Shown one piece after another: positions 15,185 to 17,485 of a DNA stretch of 17,485 nucleotides (the stretch's first letter is position 1; every line of letters begins with the position of its first letter). Below the pieces are notes generated by a model that saw nothing but the letters and a program-made list of their open reading frames with translations, was not told where the DNA came from and did no database searches. Origin of the DNA: Opitutia bacterium UBA3151 (GTDB taxonomy: Bacteria > Verrucomicrobiota > Verrucomicrobiia > Opitutales > Seribacteraceae); the NCBI GenBank assembly GCA_002364975.1, contig DEYT01000131.1, positions 44,715 to 62,199 on the forward strand. Direction: 5' to 3'. Both the position numbers and the translations under genes were made by a program.

Positions 15185-16198
15185 TTATTCGTGAGAAAGC
15201 CATTCTTCGATGTAAGGTTTAATGATTTTTGCGGGAAGAGAAAAGGTAGTAACCCGGTCAACTCGGGCAATGTTTATTCCTACACAATTACCATCTAAGT
15301 CAAACAGAGAGCCGCCCATGGCTTCTTTGGGCAAGGGCAAGTCATGTTGTAGGATCAGAGGAAAATTATCCTTTCTTTTGGAAACTGGGCCACTCATTTG
15401 TAAATTTCGATTGAAAAGATCAAAGGTTACAGATTTATGACCCAAGGTCACTTTCAAGAATTTGGTTCGTTCCCCTCTCTTAATTTCGAGATTGATCAAA
15501 TCACCCGGATCTTTTGCACCCACAATTTTGATGATTTGATCACGCTTGTAAACTTTTCGACCATCCACTTTTACGATCAGATCGAGTGCCAAGAGTCCAG
15601 CCCGATAAGCGGCTGCTTGCGGAATTACTTCACTAATTTCAACTCCGCCAAGGTTTTTTCCTTCGCGACCAAGCAATACTCCCATAACTCCACCTTCACG
15701 ACCAATGGGGCGCTGCTTACCACTGGCTATCCCAACCCGGACCTCTTCTAATTTTGTAAAAGCCGAAAGAACCCAAGAGATTTCGAAAGTTTGGTTTTTA
15801 TCCTTCCACCTTACAAATTCGAAATCATTTTTCTCGGATATTAATTGGTAAAGAGCTAAATCAAGATCTTCAAAGCGCTTACGAATCTTAAGAGGAAAAA
15901 CTTCACCATTTGCCAAGACGGCTTCTCGAGCACCCACGCAAGAGCTGGCTTTTGTCAAAAGAAAGCCTTCAGGATTAATCATGGTACCAAGGGCAATAAG
16001 CTTGTGGTTTCGAATCAATCGCACGGTGGTGTTTAGTGCTTTTTCTTTTGAAGAACCGAAGGCATTTTGTATTTGAGTCCCGTTAAGCCTAAATTCTTTG
16101 TTTAAGGACTCCGAATAGTTTTCGTCTTTGCAATAGACGGATTCAAAATTCAGAGAAAAAATAAAAAAAATACCGAGTAGCAAAGGAAAGAAATTCAT
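15185..16198 (-). CDS. HtrA-like pseudoprotease with internal PDZ domain
   Basis: A 337-residue exported protein related to S1C (HtrA/Deg) proteases but apparently inactive. A signal peptide covers residues 1-23. The first protease segment (about 55-165) contains ALGTMINPEGFLLTKASSCVG, where the catalytic His position of LTxAHVV is S85, and DLDLALYQL, which keeps the Asp (D113). A PDZ domain follows at about 168-253 (GVMGVLLG, then VIPQAAAYRAGLLALDLIVKV). Only after it comes the segment that normally carries the nucleophile: SGPVSKRKDNFPLILQHD, AMGGSLFDLDGNCVGINIAR (293-312) and the closing SLPAKII. In that motif the Ser of NSGGPL is M294. So the PDZ domain sits between the two protease halves, and two of three catalytic residues are lost. 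I recall similar architectures in other PVC proteins but cannot check. It lies 3 bp after the intact protease gene, so it is probably its co-expressed partner or regulator. Confidence 0.85.
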   Translation of the reverse strand: MNFFPLLLGIFFIFSLNFESVYCKDENYSESLNKEFRLNGTQIQNAFGSSKEKALNTTVRLIRNHKLIALGTMINPEGFLLTKASSCVGAREAVLANGEVFPLKIRKRFEDLDLALYQLISEKNDFEFVRWKDKNQTFEISWVLSAFTKLEEVRVGIASGKQRPIGREGGVMGVLLGREGKNLGGVEISEVIPQAAAYRAGLLALDLIVKVDGRKVYKRDQIIKIVGAKDPGDLINLEIKRGERTKFLKVTLGHKSVTFDLFNRNLQMSGPVSKRKDNFPLILQHDLPLPKEAMGGSLFDLDGNCVGINIARVDRVTTFSLPAKIIKPYIEEWLSHE

Positions 16199-16201
16199 AA
16201 A

Positions 16202-17170
16202 TTAGTTGGAACGAATTCCTAGTTTTAATTGGATACTGTTGGTTGTATTTTCTCTTCTATATTCAATACTTACTTCCTCGTTGGGTTTTTTGGACGAGAT
16301 AATGATGGTAAGTTTTTCACGATTATTAACCCTTTGGTCATCTACTTTGAGCAGAACATCTCCAGCTTGTAGTCCAGCTTCTGCAGCTGCCGAATTTGGA
16401 ACAATAGATTTCACCAAAAGTCCATCCTCTTCCTCCTCACATGCCACGCCAAGAAAACCACCCTTCTCAATTTCGTTGAAAGTTAAGAGATCCTCGTTCT
16501 TGAAAAAATCCCAGTTTGCCTGAAAGGATTCAATAGGCACATGAAAATTTTGATCTGGTTTTTGAGAAATTCGACTATGGATTGCAATTACTTTTCCTTG
16601 GAAATCAAAAAGAGGCCCCCCTGAGTCTCCACCTAGTAATCTGCTGTCTGTTTGCATAGTTTCATCTTTTTTCCCAATAATTCTTCCAATGCGAACAACA
16701 ATGCCTCTCTTCGCATCAAATCCGCCTGGATGTCCAAGCCCAAAACACCAATCACCAATTTGGGAGCTTTGATTCTCGGCCATACCAACAAAAGGCCATG
16801 GTCCTTCATCGATTATTTTTAGCATGCCTGCATCAGAAAGTTCTGACCCTCCTAAGCTAATCGCGGACGCCCGTTTTCCGTTGGCGAACCTTACTTTCAT
16901 TTTCTTACCAGTTTTTCCAATTACATGGGCTGCCGTCAAAATCAGACCTTGGGAGGAAATAATTACCCCACTACCCGCACCATCATTGGCTTCGATTGCG
17001 ACTAATCCCTTTTTTGCTTTTGGCAGAAGCTCTTGAAGTCTGTGTTGGATGGCATATAAATCCTTTTTGTTTTCGGGAAACTTCTTTCGCCAAGCTTCCG
17101 TTTCAGCAACATCTGCATCGACCTCAAGAAAGATGATTACTGATAATAAAATCAAAAGGACGGACTTCAT
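16202..17170 (-). CDS. HtrA-like S1C serine protease with C-terminal PDZ domain
   Basis: A 322-residue exported protease of the HtrA/Deg family, counted from the ATG at 17170 (MKSVLLILLSVIIFLEVDA, a good signal peptide). The frame stays open to a TTG at 17206, but those extra 12 residues would spoil the signal. The catalytic triad is complete: His82 in LILTAAHVIG, Asp113 in ELSDAGMLK and Ser183 in GGDSGGPLFD. A single PDZ domain occupies about residues 238-318 (GFLGVACEEEEDGLLVKSIVP, then AGLQAGDVLLKV). It should act in the periplasm or at the cell surface on misfolded or signal proteins. A GGAG lies about 14 bases before the ATG. It precedes the pseudoprotease gene by 3 bp and follows a truncated unknown gene by 69 bp. 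A symbol such as degP or degS is not warranted. Confidence 0.92.
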   Translation of the reverse strand: MKSVLLILLSVIIFLEVDADVAETEAWRKKFPENKKDLYAIQHRLQELLPKAKKGLVAIEANDGAGSGVIISSQGLILTAAHVIGKTGKKMKVRFANGKRASAISLGGSELSDAGMLKIIDEGPWPFVGMAENQSSQIGDWCFGLGHPGGFDAKRGIVVRIGRIIGKKDETMQTDSRLLGGDSGGPLFDFQGKVIAIHSRISQKPDQNFHVPIESFQANWDFFKNEDLLTFNEIEKGGFLGVACEEEEDGLLVKSIVPNSAAAEAGLQAGDVLLKVDDQRVNNREKLTIIISSKKPNEEVSIEYRRENTTNSIQLKLGIRSN

Positions 17171-17239
17171 GTATTTAAGATAAGCTCCCGGAACGAAAAG
17201 TCGCAAATTTTTAAAGTTAGTTTAGCCAAGGTTAACTTT

Positions 17240-17485
17240 TTACGGAATTTGTAAAGGGGAAGACAAATTAGAGGCGAGTCTTTTACATAATTGTTTGTAG
17301 CGTCCGGAAGATAAAACATAGGAGATAAAATTTTCATGAATCGTTAGCTGTCGTTTGTAAAGATCAGGATCAAGGTTTACGGATTTTTCACAAATTACTA
17401 AGTCAGGTAGGTATTGTTTGCCTTCGCTCTGGCCGAGAACTTGCAAAACACTTTCGATTTCTGGAGAATCCTTGAATTCAGCTTC
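17240..17485 (-). CDS. unknown protein, C-terminal fragment
   Basis: The reading frame is open to the window edge: EAEFKDSPEIESV precedes the TTG at 17446, so that codon is internal and only the last 81 residues are visible. The fragment is mixed charged and helical (LPDLVICEKSVNLDPDLYKR, then HENFISYVLSSGRYKQLCKRLAS). I recognise no family. It lies 69 bp upstream of the HtrA-like protease gene on the same strand and may share its transcript. It could instead be a chance open frame, since 81 codons is short, but its composition resembles its neighbours. Confidence 0.5.
   Translation of the reverse strand, partial: EAEFKDSPEIESVLQVLGQSEGKQYLPDLVICEKSVNLDPDLYKRQLTIHENFISYVLSSGRYKQLCKRLASNLSSPLQIP

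Noticed and set aside
17171..17206. Longer N-terminus of the HtrA-like protease from a TTG at 17206
   Set aside because: The added MRLFVPGAYLKY would sit in front of an otherwise normal signal peptide; the ATG at 17170 is the better start.
17213..17239. Inverted repeat AAAGTTA...TAACTTT just after the truncated minus-strand gene, a possible terminator
   Set aside because: The stem is 7 bp with one G/C pair and the loop is about 13 bases. On the minus strand it is followed by AAAAATTT rather than a T run, so it is not a convincing terminator.
1..17485. Mobile island, defence system, CRISPR array or RNA genes
   Set aside because: No transposase, integrase, nuclease or toxin-antitoxin pair, no repeated spacers, and no tRNA-like or rRNA-like sequence was found; gaps between genes are short.

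Overview
The window looks like chromosome from a Planctomycetes-Verrucomicrobia-Chlamydiae (PVC) bacterium, most likely Verrucomicrobiota. The main evidence is a neighbouring gene pair almost diagnostic of that group: a multidomain 'planctomycete cytochrome' protein (PSCyt1/DUF1587/DUF1592/DUF1588/DUF1585) followed by a DUF1552 (HXXSHH) protein. A Tat-exported Gfo/Idh/MocA oxidoreductase, an FtsX-type permease of the large PVC kind, a formylglycine-enzyme-like (FGE-like) lipoprotein and several HtrA-like genes fit the same picture. The DNA is fairly AT-rich and coding density is high. Many genes lack a clear Shine-Dalgarno site and several use GTG or TTG starts. No RNA gene, insertion sequence, CRISPR array or phage gene was seen, so this reads as ordinary chromosome rather than a mobile island.

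Layout. (1) 1-6878, plus strand: the 3' part of an ABC permease, a secreted jelly-roll-like protein, the DUF1592-type protein and the DUF1552 protein, tightly packed and probably co-transcribed. (2) 7055-9496, plus strand: a four-helix membrane protein with a long acidic tail, then a membrane-anchored protein that resembles an alpha/beta hydrolase with its nucleophile replaced. (3) 9538-10818, minus strand: the Tat-exported Gfo/Idh/MocA oxidoreductase. (4) A 306-bp divergent control region holding two TATAAT boxes and a 13-bp palindrome. (5) 11125-15173, plus strand: a response regulator with a degenerate HD-GYP output domain, a membrane histidine kinase and an FGE-like lipoprotein, with gaps of 9 and 11 bp. 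(6) 15185-17485, minus strand: a truncated unknown gene, a catalytically intact HtrA-like protease with a C-terminal PDZ domain, and 3 bp later a related protein that has lost the catalytic His and Ser and carries its PDZ domain between two protease segments.

The recurring theme is enzyme-fold proteins without the canonical catalytic residues: the HD-GYP-like output domain, the HtrA-like pseudoprotease, the FGE-like lipoprotein without the usual cysteines and the alpha/beta-hydrolase-like protein. The two most interesting units are the two-component/lipoprotein operon, whose output cannot be classical c-di-GMP hydrolysis, and the protease/pseudoprotease pair. Both would act at or beyond the inner membrane. 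I see no clear proof of a wholly new defence or metabolic system; those two units are the best candidates for undescribed function.
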